Source: Bacteroidia bacterium (GTDB lineage Bacteria; Bacteroidota; Bacteroidia; Chitinophagales; Saprospiraceae). Taken from it: 64,000 nucleotides of DNA. Below the pieces are notes generated by a model that saw only the letters and a list, made by a program, of their open reading frames with translations, made no database searches and was not told the DNA's origin. Positions 17,382-26,162 of this stretch are shown one piece after another. Position 1 is the first letter of the stretch, and each line of letters begins with the position of its first letter. The stretch lies in NCBI GenBank assembly GCA_030429045.1, contig JAUIEA010000001.1, positions 177,594-241,593 of the forward strand, written 5' to 3'. The position numbers were made by a program, and so were the translations under genes.

Positions 17382-18941
17382 CTACCCCGCCCAGCCTTCT
17401 CGATCCAGACTGCGGTATTGAATGGCTTCGGCCAGATGTTCTACCTTGATCTCTTCACTTCCGGCCAGATCCGCTGCCGTTCGGGAGACCTTGAGGATGC
17501 GGTCATAGGCCCGGGCCGACAACTGCAGGCGCTGCATCGCTGTTTTCAACAGGGTGGTCCCCGCCTGATTGATCTGGCAGACCTCCTGGACCATCCGACT
17601 GGGCATCTGGGCATTGCAATAGATCTCGGGGAGTTTCTGAAACCGTTTGGCCTGGATCTGCCTGGCGTTTTCCACTCGTGTCCGGATATCCGCACTGGTT
17701 TCTGACGGACGGATGGATCCTGCCAGCTCATCATAGGAAACAGGAGTGACCTCCACATGCAGGTCGATCCGATCCAGTAAGGGACCCGAGATCTTGGTCA
17801 GATAACGTTTGACCACACCTGGCGCACACACACAGTCTTTCTCCGGGTGGTTGTAATACCCGCAAGGACAGGGGTTCATGGAGGCGATCAGCATAAAGCT
17901 GGCCGGATAGTCCACACTGAATCGTGCCCGGGCAATAGTCACCCGCCGTTCTTCCATGGGCTGACGCATCACTTCGAGTACGGTCCGTTTGAACTCCGGC
18001 AGCTCGTCCAGGAAAAGGACGCCATTGTGGGCCAGGGAGATCTCTCCCGGATGGGGGTTGGACCCACCACCCACCAGGGCTACGTCACTGATCGTATGAT
18101 GTGGACTGCGAAACGGGCGTGTGGTGATCAAGCCGCTATCGGAGGGCAGGACCCCGGCAACCGAATGGATCTTGGTGGTCTCCAGGGCCTCATGCAGGGT
18201 CAAGGGGGGGAGAATGGTAGACATTCGTCGGGCCAGCATGGTTTTTCCGGCTCCCGGTGGACCGATCAGAATCGCGTTGTGTCCGCCAGCAGCGGTGAGC
18301 TCCAGGGCCCGCTTGATATTTTCCTGGCCCTTGACATCTGAAAAGTCGACCAGATAGTGATCCTGTTCCTCCTGGAAGATCTCCCGGGTGTCCACCCTCA
18401 GAGGTTTCAGGCCTGAACGGCCTTCCAGCAAGGCAATAGCCTCTTCCAGGCTGTCGATACCATAGACATCCAGGTCATTGACAATGGCCGCTTCCCGGGC
18501 ATTGGCTTTGGGCAGGAGAATGCCCTTGAATTTTTCCTGTCGGGCCTGGATGGCCATGGGCAAACATCCCTTGATCGGACGAATACCTCCGTCCAGCGAC
18601 AACTCGCCCAACATCACCAGACCTTCCAGTTGCTCCGTGGGTAGCTGACCCGAGGCGGCCAGGATACCCAGGGCGATGGGCAGGTCAAAAGCGGATCCTT
18701 CCTTGCGTACATCCGCTGGTGCCAGATTGATCACCAGTTGCATATTGGGCATGCGCTTGCCCACATTCTTGATAGCTGCACTGATCCGCTGAAATCCCTC
18801 CCGTACCGCATTGTCCGGCAACCCGACCATATAATAACCGACTTTCGTGTGCGAGGTGATGGGTCCTCCCAAATTGACCTCTACGGTTATTGTCCGGGCA
18901 TCGACACCAAATACAGCACTGGAATACGTCTTGACCAACAT
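17382..18941 (-). CDS. YifB/ComM family Mg-chelatase-like AAA+ ATPase
   Basis: 519-residue cytoplasmic protein. Residues 1-190 form the Lon-protease-like N-terminal domain ([45 protein letters not shown]). The AAA+ core has Walker [15 protein letters not shown] near residue 230, [17 protein letters not shown], Walker [10 protein letters not shown] and the cysteine-rich NPCPCGYY...DCVCAPG loop. The C-terminus is the Mg-chelatase lid ([24 protein letters not shown]). ComM relatives act as branch-migration helicases in natural transformation; that role is only inferred here. The gene lies 12 nt downstream of the acyl-CoA ligase gene and probably shares its transcript. Confidence 0.95.
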   Translation of the reverse strand: MLVKTYSSAVFGVDARTITVEVNLGGPITSHTKVGYYMVGLPDNAVREGFQRISAAIKNVGKRMPNMQLVINLAPADVRKEGSAFDLPIALGILAASGQLPTEQLEGLVMLGELSLDGGIRPIKGCLPMAIQARQEKFKGILLPKANAREAAIVNDLDVYGIDSLEEAIALLEGRSGLKPLRVDTREIFQEEQDHYLVDFSDVKGQENIKRALELTAAGGHNAILIGPPGAGKTMLARRMSTILPPLTLHEALETTKIHSVAGVLPSDSGLITTRPFRSPHHTISDVALVGGGSNPHPGEISLAHNGVLFLDELPEFKRTVLEVMRQPMEERRVTIARARFSVDYPASFMLIASMNPCPCGYYNHPEKDCVCAPGVVKRYLTKISGPLLDRIDLHVEVTPVSYDELAGSIRPSETSADIRTRVENARQIQAKRFQKLPEIYCNAQMPSRMVQEVCQINQAGTTLLKTAMQRLQLSARAYDRILKVSRTAADLAGSEEIKVEHLAEAIQYRSLDREGWAG

Positions 18942-18953
18942 TGAAAAAACTTC

Positions 18954-20786
18954 TTAGGGGTTTTCGTGATAGATCTCCTCGATCAGGGGAGCGTATTTCT
19001 CCATGATGACCCGGCGTTTGAGTTTGAGGGTCGGGGTCAGTTCCGACAGGCTTCCATCTGCCTTGACCGGTTCCCAGACGTCCGGTAGTAACCGAAAACG
19101 TTTGATCTGTTCGACCTTGCCAAAACGGGGGTTCACGCTATTGATAATGCGTTGAAACTTGTCCACCACCTGGGGAAGGGTGAGCATTTCAGACAGGGTG
19201 GTCCAGTGGATCTCCTTGTGGGTACACCAGTCGCGGAGTGCGGTTTCTGCCGGCAGGATCAGAGCGGAGACAAACTTCTGATTGTCCCCCAACACCATGA
19301 CCTGTTCGATCAGAAAGTCTTCTTTCAGTTTGCTTTCGATGGGTGCCGGAGCCACATATTTTCCTCCGGATGTCTTCATCAGTTCCTTTTTCCGATCGGT
19401 GATCTGCAGGAATCGAACCCCATTCTCGCCGTCGATCCAGCGACCGACATCCCCGGTGCACAACCACCGTTCTCCATCGATCCAGCGGAAGACTTTCTCA
19501 TCCTCCTCCGGTTTGTTGTAATAGCCCATCATCTGATTGGGGCCCTTGCTTAGGATCTCGCCTTCGCCTGGACCATAGTTGGGGTCATCTGATTCGATCC
19601 GCACCTCCACTCCATCGATGGGCGGGCCAACGGTGCCCAGTTTGGCCATGCCCGGCTCAAACCGGGTGATACAGATCCCCGGGGCCGCTTCGGTCAGTCC
19701 ATATCCCTCCCGGATGGGAATACCGGCAGCCGAGAACACCTGGGCCATCCTGGTCGGACAGGGTGCAGCCCCGGTGATGATCCCCCGGACCTGGCCGCCC
19801 AGGGCTTCCCGCCATTTGGAGAAGATCAGTTTGTCAGCGATCTTTCGTTTGATCAGCGCCAGTCCGTGGTAGAGCTTGTCGTATTCATAATCCTCGGTCA
19901 GGCGCATGGCCCAGAAAAAAAGACCTCGTTTGATGCCGCTGAGGGCCAGTCCCTTGTTGTAGATCTTTTCATAGACCTTTTCCAGCAAACGGGGCACGGT
20001 ACTGAAGAAATGTGGTTTGATGGCCCGCAGATCCCCGTCATCTCCTCCCAGACGATCCGGTGTGGTAAAGGCTGCCGAAACCCCGGCGTACATATAGGCA
20101 TAGGAGACTGCCCGTTCGAAAATATGGCAGAGTGGAAGAAAGCTCAGGGTGCGCTGACCGGCAGACACCGGGATCATGGGCAGGATGGTCTTGACATTGA
20201 AGACGATGCTGGCATGGTCCAGCATGACGCCCTTAGGGTAACCGGTCGTCCCCGAGGTATAGATGATAGTCGCCAGTTGATCGGCCTGAATGGTTGCTCG
20301 TTCACTGTCGATCTGTTGCGTATCGGGATCTAACAGATCCCGCCAATAGATGCATTCAGGCCGGGATTCGAAGGAGATCAGGAGGTCAACATCCGTTTCC
20401 TTTCCGGCAATGGAGACCTTTTCATAGAGATCTCCACCCCCCAGCATGACCGCTTTCACACCGGCATCACGAAAGATGTAGGCATATTCATGACTGCTGA
20501 TGGTGGGGTAGACCGGCACGCTGACCAGTCCTGCCAATTGACAGGCCAGATCGGCAATGACCCATTCCGGTCGATTGATATAATCCACCAGGACTACCTT
20601 GTCGCCCGGCTGCAATCCCTTTTGGCGCAACCCGGCCGCCAGTTGACGGGAATACAGATCCAGGTCATCTGAGCTCCACCAGACCCAGTTGTCCCCTTCC
20701 CGAATGCCAAAGGCTTTTTCCTGGGGAAAATGGTGTCTTTCATAGGTGAGAAAATCAAATAGTCGGGTGATCTCTGCTTTTTCCAT
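18954..20786 (-). CDS. Long-chain acyl-CoA synthetase (AMP-forming)
   Basis: 610 residues from ATG 20786 (TTG 20795 would add three). An AGGAGG ribosome site lies 12 nt before the ATG. ANL-superfamily motifs: IIYTSGTTGYPKGVMLDH near residue 175 (ATP loop), GYGLTEAAPGI, WLCTGDVGRW and LQITDRKKELMKTSGGKYVAP carrying the hinge and the lysine region. The family activates fatty acids to acyl-AMP and then acyl-CoA at the membrane, for beta-oxidation or lipid remodelling. Close relatives in Bacteroidota are annotated as FadD or long-chain-fatty-acid-CoA ligases. The 224-nt gap on its 5' side separates it from the divergent OmpA gene and is AT-rich. Confidence 0.93.
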   Translation of the reverse strand: MEKAEITRLFDFLTYERHHFPQEKAFGIREGDNWVWWSSDDLDLYSRQLAAGLRQKGLQPGDKVVLVDYINRPEWVIADLACQLAGLVSVPVYPTISSHEYAYIFRDAGVKAVMLGGGDLYEKVSIAGKETDVDLLISFESRPECIYWRDLLDPDTQQIDSERATIQADQLATIIYTSGTTGYPKGVMLDHASIVFNVKTILPMIPVSAGQRTLSFLPLCHIFERAVSYAYMYAGVSAAFTTPDRLGGDDGDLRAIKPHFFSTVPRLLEKVYEKIYNKGLALSGIKRGLFFWAMRLTEDYEYDKLYHGLALIKRKIADKLIFSKWREALGGQVRGIITGAAPCPTRMAQVFSAAGIPIREGYGLTEAAPGICITRFEPGMAKLGTVGPPIDGVEVRIESDDPNYGPGEGEILSKGPNQMMGYYNKPEEDEKVFRWIDGERWLCTGDVGRWIDGENGVRFLQITDRKKELMKTSGGKYVAPAPIESKLKEDFLIEQVMVLGDNQKFVSALILPAETALRDWCTHKEIHWTTLSEMLTLPQVVDKFQRIINSVNPRFGKVEQIKRFRLLPDVWEPVKADGSLSELTPTLKLKRRVIMEKYAPLIEEIYHENP

Positions 20787-20982
20787 GGGCCACAAATTCC
20801 TCCTGGTAAAATAGGAAATGTTCAGATCACACCTGGTCTTGAGGTGCCAGAATGGCAGAATGAACAGGCGAATAATGTCGATTTATCCTCATTTATTAGG
20901 ATATACAACCACTTGTCTATCAATTTATTGATAATATATTACCGCTTTTAGCGAAACAAAGCTCAAATTGGTGGATAGCCCC

Positions 20983-20990
20983 TACATTTG
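20983..20990 (+). promoter_or_regulatory. TAnnTTTG promoter box before the OmpA/TSP3 gene
   Basis: TACATTTG is an exact match, 20 nt before the ATG at 21011, giving a predicted 5' leader of about 15 nt. The upstream 20880-20980 stretch is markedly AT-rich, as expected for a strong promoter. Confidence 0.6.
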
Positions 20991-21010
20991 TCCTCAAATA
21001 CGACGACCGT

Positions 21011-22723
21011 ATGTTCAGAATGCGACTTCTTCTTTGTCTGTTGGCCTTTCCCCTTCTGGTGATGTCCCAGAGTTCGGAAATTGGAATTTCCCTTCAGGGG
21101 TGGAACTACCAGGGTGATATCAACCCCAACACACTGCCCTATGTCCAGGAAACCGATGTGGGTGCCAGTCTTCTTTACCGATATAACCTGAACAACAACT
21201 GGGCGCTGCGTGGACAGGGTTCCTATGGCCAGGTATCCGGGGATGATCGAAACTTCGATGAACGGAAGAACTCCAATCCACTCGTAGATTTCAAGACGAC
21301 GTTTTTTGCCGTGGAGGGGATGGTCGAATTGAACCTCCTGGGTCGCGAGCGTCGCAATTTGCGGTTGTACGATCAGGGCGGCAATCGCCTGTCCTATGAA
21401 GAGTTGAAAAAAGGTGGGCAGCCCTTCTACGATGAAGATGGCAATCAGATCAACTATGCCATCAAGTTGAAGCGTCCTGTCTCTCCCTATATCACGGCGG
21501 GTGTCGGAGCATTGTTCTTCGATCCCACGACCCACCTGGAGAGTTCGAACGGGGCCACGTTTACGCCCAAGGAGTTGAACCAGGATTTCTCCAAGATCAA
21601 TTTCATCACACCAATTGGCGGCGGACTGAAGTTCTACCTGAACGATCAATGGACCCTGGGACTGGAAGCACTGATGATCCCTGCCTTCTCAGATTACCTG
21701 GATGGTGCCAGTGATTCGCGTGATCCGGAAGACAATGACTGGCTATCCACTCTAAGCCTGGGCGTTTCTTACAAGTTCAGTGAGAAAGACAGCGACGGTG
21801 ATGGGATCATCGACCGTGAAGATGCCTGTCCGGATGTTCCGGGTGGTATCGGGCTTGCGGGTTGTCCGGACAGTGATGGCGATGGGATTGCCGATCAGGA
21901 GGACAGTTGTCCGCTGGTGGCTGGCCTGGCCAGTTTGATGGGTTGCCCGGACAGCGATGGTGACGGCATCCAGGACAATCAGGATGCCTGTCCGAGGGAG
22001 GCCGGTCTGGCCGCTTTCAATGGTTGTCCGGATACGGATGGCGACGGGATCGTCGATAGCAAAGACGAGTGTCCGGAGGTCGCAGGACCAGAATCCCTGA
22101 ACGGATGCCCGGACAGCGATGGCGATGGGATTGCCGATAAAGACGATGCTTGCCCCGATGATGCCGGACTTGAAGCCCTCGGCGGATGCCCGGACAGTGA
22201 CGGCGACGGTGTAGCCGACGGAGATGATCAGTGTCCCACTGTCAGCGGTCTGGTCGCCCTGGGGGGATGCCCGGATAGAGATGGGGATGGTGTGGCAGAT
22301 CAGGTGGACAAATGTCCGGATGTCAAAGGGCCTGCTACCAACCAGGGTTGTCCGGAGATCGAAAAAGCCGATCTGGAGAAGATCGCCATTGCCATCAAGA
22401 ATGTTCAGTTTCGCACCAATCAAACCCGCCTTCGTTCCTCCTCTGTTCCCGTGCTGAACGATATTGTCGGTTTGATGACCAAATACCCCAACTACAACCT
22501 GAAGATCGAGGGTCACACTGACAGTGATGGCAAGGAAGAAGCCAACCTGAAGTTGTCACAGGGACGGGCAAAGGCCTGTTATGATTTCCTGGTCAGCAAG
22601 GGTGTTTCTCCAACCCGTATGACCCATGCCGGTTATGGGGAAAGTCGACCTGTAGCAGACAACACTACGGATGAAGGAAAGGCTGCCAACCGCCGGGTTG
22701 ACTTTGAGTTGATCCTGCGTTGA
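21011..22723 (+). CDS. OmpA-family outer membrane protein with thrombospondin type 3 repeats
   Basis: 570 residues. Signal peptide 1-19 (ending LVMSQ); residues 20-255 form a beta-barrel-like domain (SPYITAGVGALFF, GGGLKFYLNDQWTLGLEALM, LSLGVSYKFSE); residues 258-450 hold seven to eight thrombospondin type 3 repeats of the form DSDGDGIxDxxDxCP...GCPD, which bind calcium; residues 465-570 are an OmpA peptidoglycan-binding domain (KIEGHTDSDGKEEANLKLSQ, NRRVDFELILR). It probably anchors the outer membrane to the wall, with the stalk in the periplasm. A strong bidirectional terminator follows at 22771-22807. Confidence 0.93.
   Translation: MFRMRLLLCLLAFPLLVMSQSSEIGISLQGWNYQGDINPNTLPYVQETDVGASLLYRYNLNNNWALRGQGSYGQVSGDDRNFDERKNSNPLVDFKTTFFAVEGMVELNLLGRERRNLRLYDQGGNRLSYEELKKGGQPFYDEDGNQINYAIKLKRPVSPYITAGVGALFFDPTTHLESSNGATFTPKELNQDFSKINFITPIGGGLKFYLNDQWTLGLEALMIPAFSDYLDGASDSRDPEDNDWLSTLSLGVSYKFSEKDSDGDGIIDREDACPDVPGGIGLAGCPDSDGDGIADQEDSCPLVAGLASLMGCPDSDGDGIQDNQDACPREAGLAAFNGCPDTDGDGIVDSKDECPEVAGPESLNGCPDSDGDGIADKDDACPDDAGLEALGGCPDSDGDGVADGDDQCPTVSGLVALGGCPDRDGDGVADQVDKCPDVKGPATNQGCPEIEKADLEKIAIAIKNVQFRTNQTRLRSSSVPVLNDIVGLMTKYPNYNLKIEGHTDSDGKEEANLKLSQGRAKACYDFLVSKGVSPTRMTHAGYGESRPVADNTTDEGKAANRRVDFELILR
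21790..22360 (+). repeat. Thrombospondin type 3 repeat tract
   Basis: Tandem units of about 26 codons with GACAGcGATGGcGAcGGgaT cores coding DSDGDGI, each ended by GCPD. The DNA is highly similar between units, so unit number may vary between strains. Confidence 0.85.
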
Positions 22724-22770
22724 ATTGTTGAGGAGGAAAGGAGTTAAAGAGAGAAATTGTCTTGTAAAAG

Positions 22771-22807
22771 AAAAGCCGCTGTGGAGGTGATCCACAGCGG
22801 CTTTTTT
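22771..22807. terminator. Bidirectional terminator
   Basis: AAAAGCCGCTGTGGA pairs perfectly with TCCACAGCGGCTTTT (15 bp) around the loop GGTGA, with T runs on the plus strand and A runs on the other side. It serves the OmpA gene (stop 22723) and the convergent DUF4252 gene (stop 22832). Confidence 0.92.
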
Positions 22808-22831
22808 ATGTATAGGGACGATCCTGGAGGA

Positions 22832-23341
22832 TCAGCGTGATTTCACTTTATCGAGATAGCCTGCTCCTTGCAGGTTCAGGTTTTTCGACAGCTTGGCCAC
22901 AGCGTTGAGATCAATATCTCCGACCATCGTCAGCATCAGGAATCGATTCGGGCCTGCAACCATCAGTAAAAGCTCCTGCACTTTTTTGCCTGGACCCATG
23001 GTATAAAAACGGATCTGTTCTCCATTTTCATTCAGAGTCATCAGTTCATCATACTTGGCAGCAGTCAGTTTTTTGTTGGCTTCCTTATACAGGGCTACTC
23101 CTGACTGGCCCTCTCGCTGCAATACACGCAAACCACGCAGGTTTTTAATCAGGGCTTTGACCTCCGGGTCCATTTTCTCAATGTCGCTTGTGGCGATCAC
23201 ATCGAACATTTTTGGACTGACATAGACGGACTTGAACTGCGCATCTGACAGATACTGATCAAAATGCGATACGATGGCATCCTCCTGGCTAAAGAGTGGC
23301 AGGAAGAGCAGGGAGATTGCGAAGGAGAGAAACCATTTCAT
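22832..23341 (-). CDS. DUF4252 family exported protein
   Basis: 169-residue exported protein with signal peptide 1-18 (MKWFLSFAISLLFLPLFS). The body matches DUF4252: VSHFDQYLSDAQFKSVYVSPKMFDVIA, then YDELMTLNENGEQIRFYTMGPGKKVQELLLMVAG and LTMVGDIDLNAVAKLSKNLNL. Such proteins are common behind ECF sigma/anti-sigma pairs in Bacteroidota and are of unknown function. Here it is third in the operon, 21 nt after the anti-sigma-like gene, paralleling the layout of the 10.0-11.5 kb operon with a different third gene. Confidence 0.85.
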   Translation of the reverse strand: MKWFLSFAISLLFLPLFSQEDAIVSHFDQYLSDAQFKSVYVSPKMFDVIATSDIEKMDPEVKALIKNLRGLRVLQREGQSGVALYKEANKKLTAAKYDELMTLNENGEQIRFYTMGPGKKVQELLLMVAGPNRFLMLTMVGDIDLNAVAKLSKNLNLQGAGYLDKVKSR

Positions 23342-23362
23342 GGTTGGAGGTTTTTAGCGTGT

Positions 23363-23857
23363 CTAATTCATTTGTATAACGCCCAGCTCTTGAGCTGGTG
23401 CAACGGATTGGATTGTCATTTGCTGGCCCTTGTCCATCGTGGAGGACATGAGGGCGAGTGCTGCAGTCACCTGACGATAAGCCTCTTCCGGATCATCGAA
23501 GGTGTCTTCCATCACCATCTGTTCAGCCTCGGCGGTGTTGCGCTGGTTGATCACCCACCATCCGGCGGCGACCACCAGGGCCAGCGAGGCAGCGATGGCC
23601 ATGACCCGGCGAATCCCGATTCGGATGATCGGAGCGGGTTGGATCCGGTTCATCAACTTGCGCTCGAAGGCGTCCGAGAGTTGGACAGACTGGTCGTCTT
23701 TGGTCAGGGCAAAAAAATCGCGGTAGACCTCAAAAGAAGGATCGATCTCACCGCTGTTAAAGTAGGCTTTCAACTGGCGCTCTTCGTGCACATCCGTTTC
23801 TGCTTCAAAATATCGTTGAAGCAAGGTTTCGATCTCCTGCCGGTTAATTGCTGCCAT
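23363..23857 (-). CDS. Anti-sigma factor-like membrane protein
   Basis: 164 residues. An N-terminal cytoplasmic segment (INRQEIETLLQRYFEAETDVHEERQLKAYF) is typical of anti-sigma or FecR-like N-termini in this phylum, one membrane helix lies near residues 88-105 (VMAIAASLALVVAAGWWV), and a short periplasmic tail rich in DMT/ALM segments follows. It overlaps the sigma gene by 14 nt, which implies translational coupling and a fixed stoichiometry. It is similar in design to the product at 10501 but has no acidic C-terminal tail. Confidence 0.7.
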   Translation of the reverse strand: MAAINRQEIETLLQRYFEAETDVHEERQLKAYFNSGEIDPSFEVYRDFFALTKDDQSVQLSDAFERKLMNRIQPAPIIRIGIRRVMAIAASLALVVAAGWWVINQRNTAEAEQMVMEDTFDDPEEAYRQVTAALALMSSTMDKGQQMTIQSVAPAQELGVIQMN

Positions 23858-24353
23858 GGCCCTCCATTTTCTTTTTCAAATTCTGTCTTGCCCGGAAAAG
23901 CTCGGATTTTACCATGGCCAGAGAAATATCCAGGGTACTTGCGATCTCGTCGTAGGTCAATTCTTCTACTTCACGCAAATGCAGGACCAATTGTTGCCGT
24001 TCGGATAAAGTTTTGATGTACGCTTTCAAAACAGCGACCCGTTCGTTGATCATCATCACCTTGTCCGCAGCAACGTGCGTCCCTACCTGTTCTGCTACAG
24101 AATCCAGGCCAACATTTTGCCGGCTTTTAGCTTTCAGGTAGTTGAGAGATAGATTTCGGGTCATGGTCATACAATATGCTTCTGGATGTTCCAGATTGAT
24201 CATATCCTGACCCTTTTTCCATATCCGCAGAAATACCTCCTGCACAATGTCTTCCGCAGCCATTTGATCCCGTACGAACTTCAACGCGAAGCGATACAGT
24301 TTATGTTGGAGCGGCAAAAAGAGCCGTTGAAAGTCTTTTACATCCATAGGCAT
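23844..24353 (-). CDS. ECF-subfamily RNA polymerase sigma factor
   Basis: 169 residues. Region 2: LFLPLQHKLYRFALKFVRDQMAAEDIVQEVFLRIWKK; region 4: LSERQQLVLHLREVEELTYDEIASTLDISLAMVKSELFRARQNLKKKM, with the helix-turn-helix near residues 125-150. Start at ATG 24353; an in-frame ATG at 24347 (MDVKDFQRLF) is equally plausible. A TAACTTTC box at 24378-24371 (minus strand), one base off the TAnnTTTG consensus, lies about 18 nt upstream. First gene of a sigma, anti-sigma, DUF4252 operon. Confidence 0.92.
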   Translation of the reverse strand: MPMDVKDFQRLFLPLQHKLYRFALKFVRDQMAAEDIVQEVFLRIWKKGQDMINLEHPEAYCMTMTRNLSLNYLKAKSRQNVGLDSVAEQVGTHVAADKVMMINERVAVLKAYIKTLSERQQLVLHLREVEELTYDEIASTLDISLAMVKSELFRARQNLKKKMEGHGSN

Positions 24354-24449
24354 TGACCAGCGACGAGGCTGAAAGTTACAGGTAATCCCCGTTTTTCACG
24401 AATATTCAGTTGTTCTGCCCCAAGATAACAGGGTACGTGCTCATCTGCA

Positions 24450-24457
24450 TACTTTTG
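24450..24457 (+). promoter_or_regulatory. TAnnTTTG promoter box with leaderless spacing
   Basis: TACTTTTG is an exact match and is followed by TGGC and then the ATG at 24462. The four-base gap predicts transcription starting at or beside the start codon. The opposite strand of the same 109-nt divergent region serves the ECF sigma gene. Confidence 0.6.
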
Positions 24458-24461
24458 TGGC

Positions 24462-25136
24462 ATGAAGACCCGTCAATTTTGGGCGCACGCCATCTCCATT
24501 CTCTTTCACCCGCTCAGTGTGCTGACCTACACCCTGATCTTTCTGCTCAGTGCCAACCCCTATGTTTTCGGGGTCAGTCGCATGACTGACAAGATGGATC
24601 TCATCCTCATCGTCTTCAGCACCACCTTCCTGATGCCGGCACTGGCCATCTTTCTCATGGTCAAACTGCAATTGGTCAATGACATGCAGATCCGTGAACG
24701 CATGCAGCGGGTAGGTCCCTATATCGCCGCAGGTGTCCTGTACAGCTGGATGACCAAAAATCTGCACGAGAACACGGACATTCCGCCAGTCTTTGCCACC
24801 ATGAGCCTGGCTTGCACCCTGGCGATCTTTGTGGCCTTTGTCATCAATGTCCAGTTCAAGATCAGCCTCCATGCCATCGGTTCAGCCGGCATGACGGCTA
24901 TTTTTGTCATCCTCCATCTCAACTACCCCTATGCCCGGGTGGGGCTGGAGTTGCCCGCACTGGGTTCAGTGCAAATCAGCTTGCTGACCATGGTCTTCCT
25001 GTCCGTGCTGATCGCCGGTCTGACCGGAAGTGCGCGGCTTATCCTCCAGGTCCACAGACCCCGGGAAGTGTTTTGGGGGTATTTTGTCGGCCTGATCATT
25101 CCTTTCCTTGCGATACCAATTGCCGAATTTCTTTAA
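24462..25136 (+). CDS. Integral membrane protein, PAP2-like C-terminal half
   Basis: 224 residues with five to six membrane helices. The end, SVLIAGLTGSARLILQVHRPREVFWGYFVGLIIPFLAI, resembles the last part of PAP2 phosphatase-like membrane proteins (SARL...H...E...G), but the first PAP2 motif (KxxxxxxRP) is absent, so catalysis is doubtful. The mid-part includes RERMQRVGPYIAAGVLYSWMTKN. A conserved Bacteroidota membrane protein of unknown role. It is first in a run that continues with a lipoprotein 9 nt later, then mtgA and pth, so an envelope role is plausible. Confidence 0.65.
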   Translation: MKTRQFWAHAISILFHPLSVLTYTLIFLLSANPYVFGVSRMTDKMDLILIVFSTTFLMPALAIFLMVKLQLVNDMQIRERMQRVGPYIAAGVLYSWMTKNLHENTDIPPVFATMSLACTLAIFVAFVINVQFKISLHAIGSAGMTAIFVILHLNYPYARVGLELPALGSVQISLLTMVFLSVLIAGLTGSARLILQVHRPREVFWGYFVGLIIPFLAIPIAEFL

Positions 25137-25145
25137 AACCGATTT

Positions 25146-26162
25146 ATGTTCCTTAAAAATACGCTTGTTGTCCTGCTTTTCGCCCTGGCCTTGTCTTCCT
25201 GCAAAAAGGATGACCCAGGTAGTAGTACAGACCTGAATATTCAACCTGGAAGCGGTGTATTCATCCTGCATGAAGGGGGATTCAACCAGCTGAATGCCTC
25301 CCTGGCCTGGCTGGAGGATACTGCTTCTTCCATGCAAACCGGGTTGTTCCAACAGGTGAATCAGCGTTTGCTCGGCGATGTCTTCCAGAGCATGAGCCTG
25401 GTCGGGGATCATGGCTACCTGGTATTGAATAATTCGAAGTCCATTGAGAAGATCAACCTTTCTACGATCGATCTGCAAGACCGGCTGACCCTGCATCAGG
25501 CCCCCCGTCACGTGCATCCGATCTCTTCTGATCAGGCATTGGTCAGTACCATCTTTTCCAACTGGCTGCTCGTCGTAGATCTGAATCCATTACAGGTCGT
25601 CGATTCCATTGACCTGGGTCACTGGTCAGAAGAAATGGTGACCATCGATGGAAAGGTCTGGGTGGCGGCTTCCAATCACGATCAGATCTATCAGGTGGAT
25701 CCGCAGAGCCGCAGTGTCATCGACAGCCTGACCGTCGGCTATGGAGCCAGTCATCTGGCTCGGGATGTGGATGGACACTTGTGGGTGATGAGCATTGGCA
25801 ACTTCATCGATATCCCGGCGAGTATTCATGTTGTCGATCCGAGTTCGGGAAGCTCTCTGAAAAGCTGGGACTTCACGATGAGTGAATTCCCCGCCAAGCT
25901 CCAGGTCGACCTTGACCAGGTGTATTATCTGAATAGCGGCCTCCACCGCATGTCCATCCAGGATGCAGCCTTGTCGGGCAGTCCCCTGATACCGGGTTTC
26001 AGTTATTACGGATACCGCATCGACCCCAGGGATGGCCGCCTGTGGCTGGCCGATCCGCTGGATTTCCAACAGAAAGGAAAAATCGATCTCTACCAACCGG
26101 ACGGCACGTTCATTCGCAGCTACGCTGCCGATGTGGTCCCCAGTGATTTCCGCTTTTATTGA
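25146..26162 (+). CDS. Lipoprotein with YncE/DUF5074-like beta-propeller
   Basis: 338 residues. The lipobox LALSSC places the lipidated cysteine at residue 19, followed by KKDDPG, an acidic sequence of the kind that can direct Bacteroidota lipoproteins to the cell surface. The rest is propeller-like: VFILHEGGFNQLNASLAWL, LVVDLNPLQVVDSIDLG, YQVDPQSRSVIDSLTVG, HVVDPSSGSS, RLWLADPLDF. These fit the YncE/DUF5074 group, often linked to metal or cobalamin uptake, but no TonB receptor lies beside it. Its stop overlaps the mtgA start codon by 1 nt (TGATG). Confidence 0.8.
   Translation: MFLKNTLVVLLFALALSSCKKDDPGSSTDLNIQPGSGVFILHEGGFNQLNASLAWLEDTASSMQTGLFQQVNQRLLGDVFQSMSLVGDHGYLVLNNSKSIEKINLSTIDLQDRLTLHQAPRHVHPISSDQALVSTIFSNWLLVVDLNPLQVVDSIDLGHWSEEMVTIDGKVWVAASNHDQIYQVDPQSRSVIDSLTVGYGASHLARDVDGHLWVMSIGNFIDIPASIHVVDPSSGSSLKSWDFTMSEFPAKLQVDLDQVYYLNSGLHRMSIQDAALSGSPLIPGFSYYGYRIDPRDGRLWLADPLDFQQKGKIDLYQPDGTFIRSYAADVVPSDFRFY

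Noticed and set aside
24462..25136. Active PAP2 phosphatase
   Set aside because: Only the last part resembles PAP2; the first catalytic motif is missing, so I keep it as a membrane protein of unknown role.
25509..25514. CACGTG as a third parS site
   Set aside because: The flanks (CCCGT and CATCC) do not match the GTTnC/GAAAC arms.
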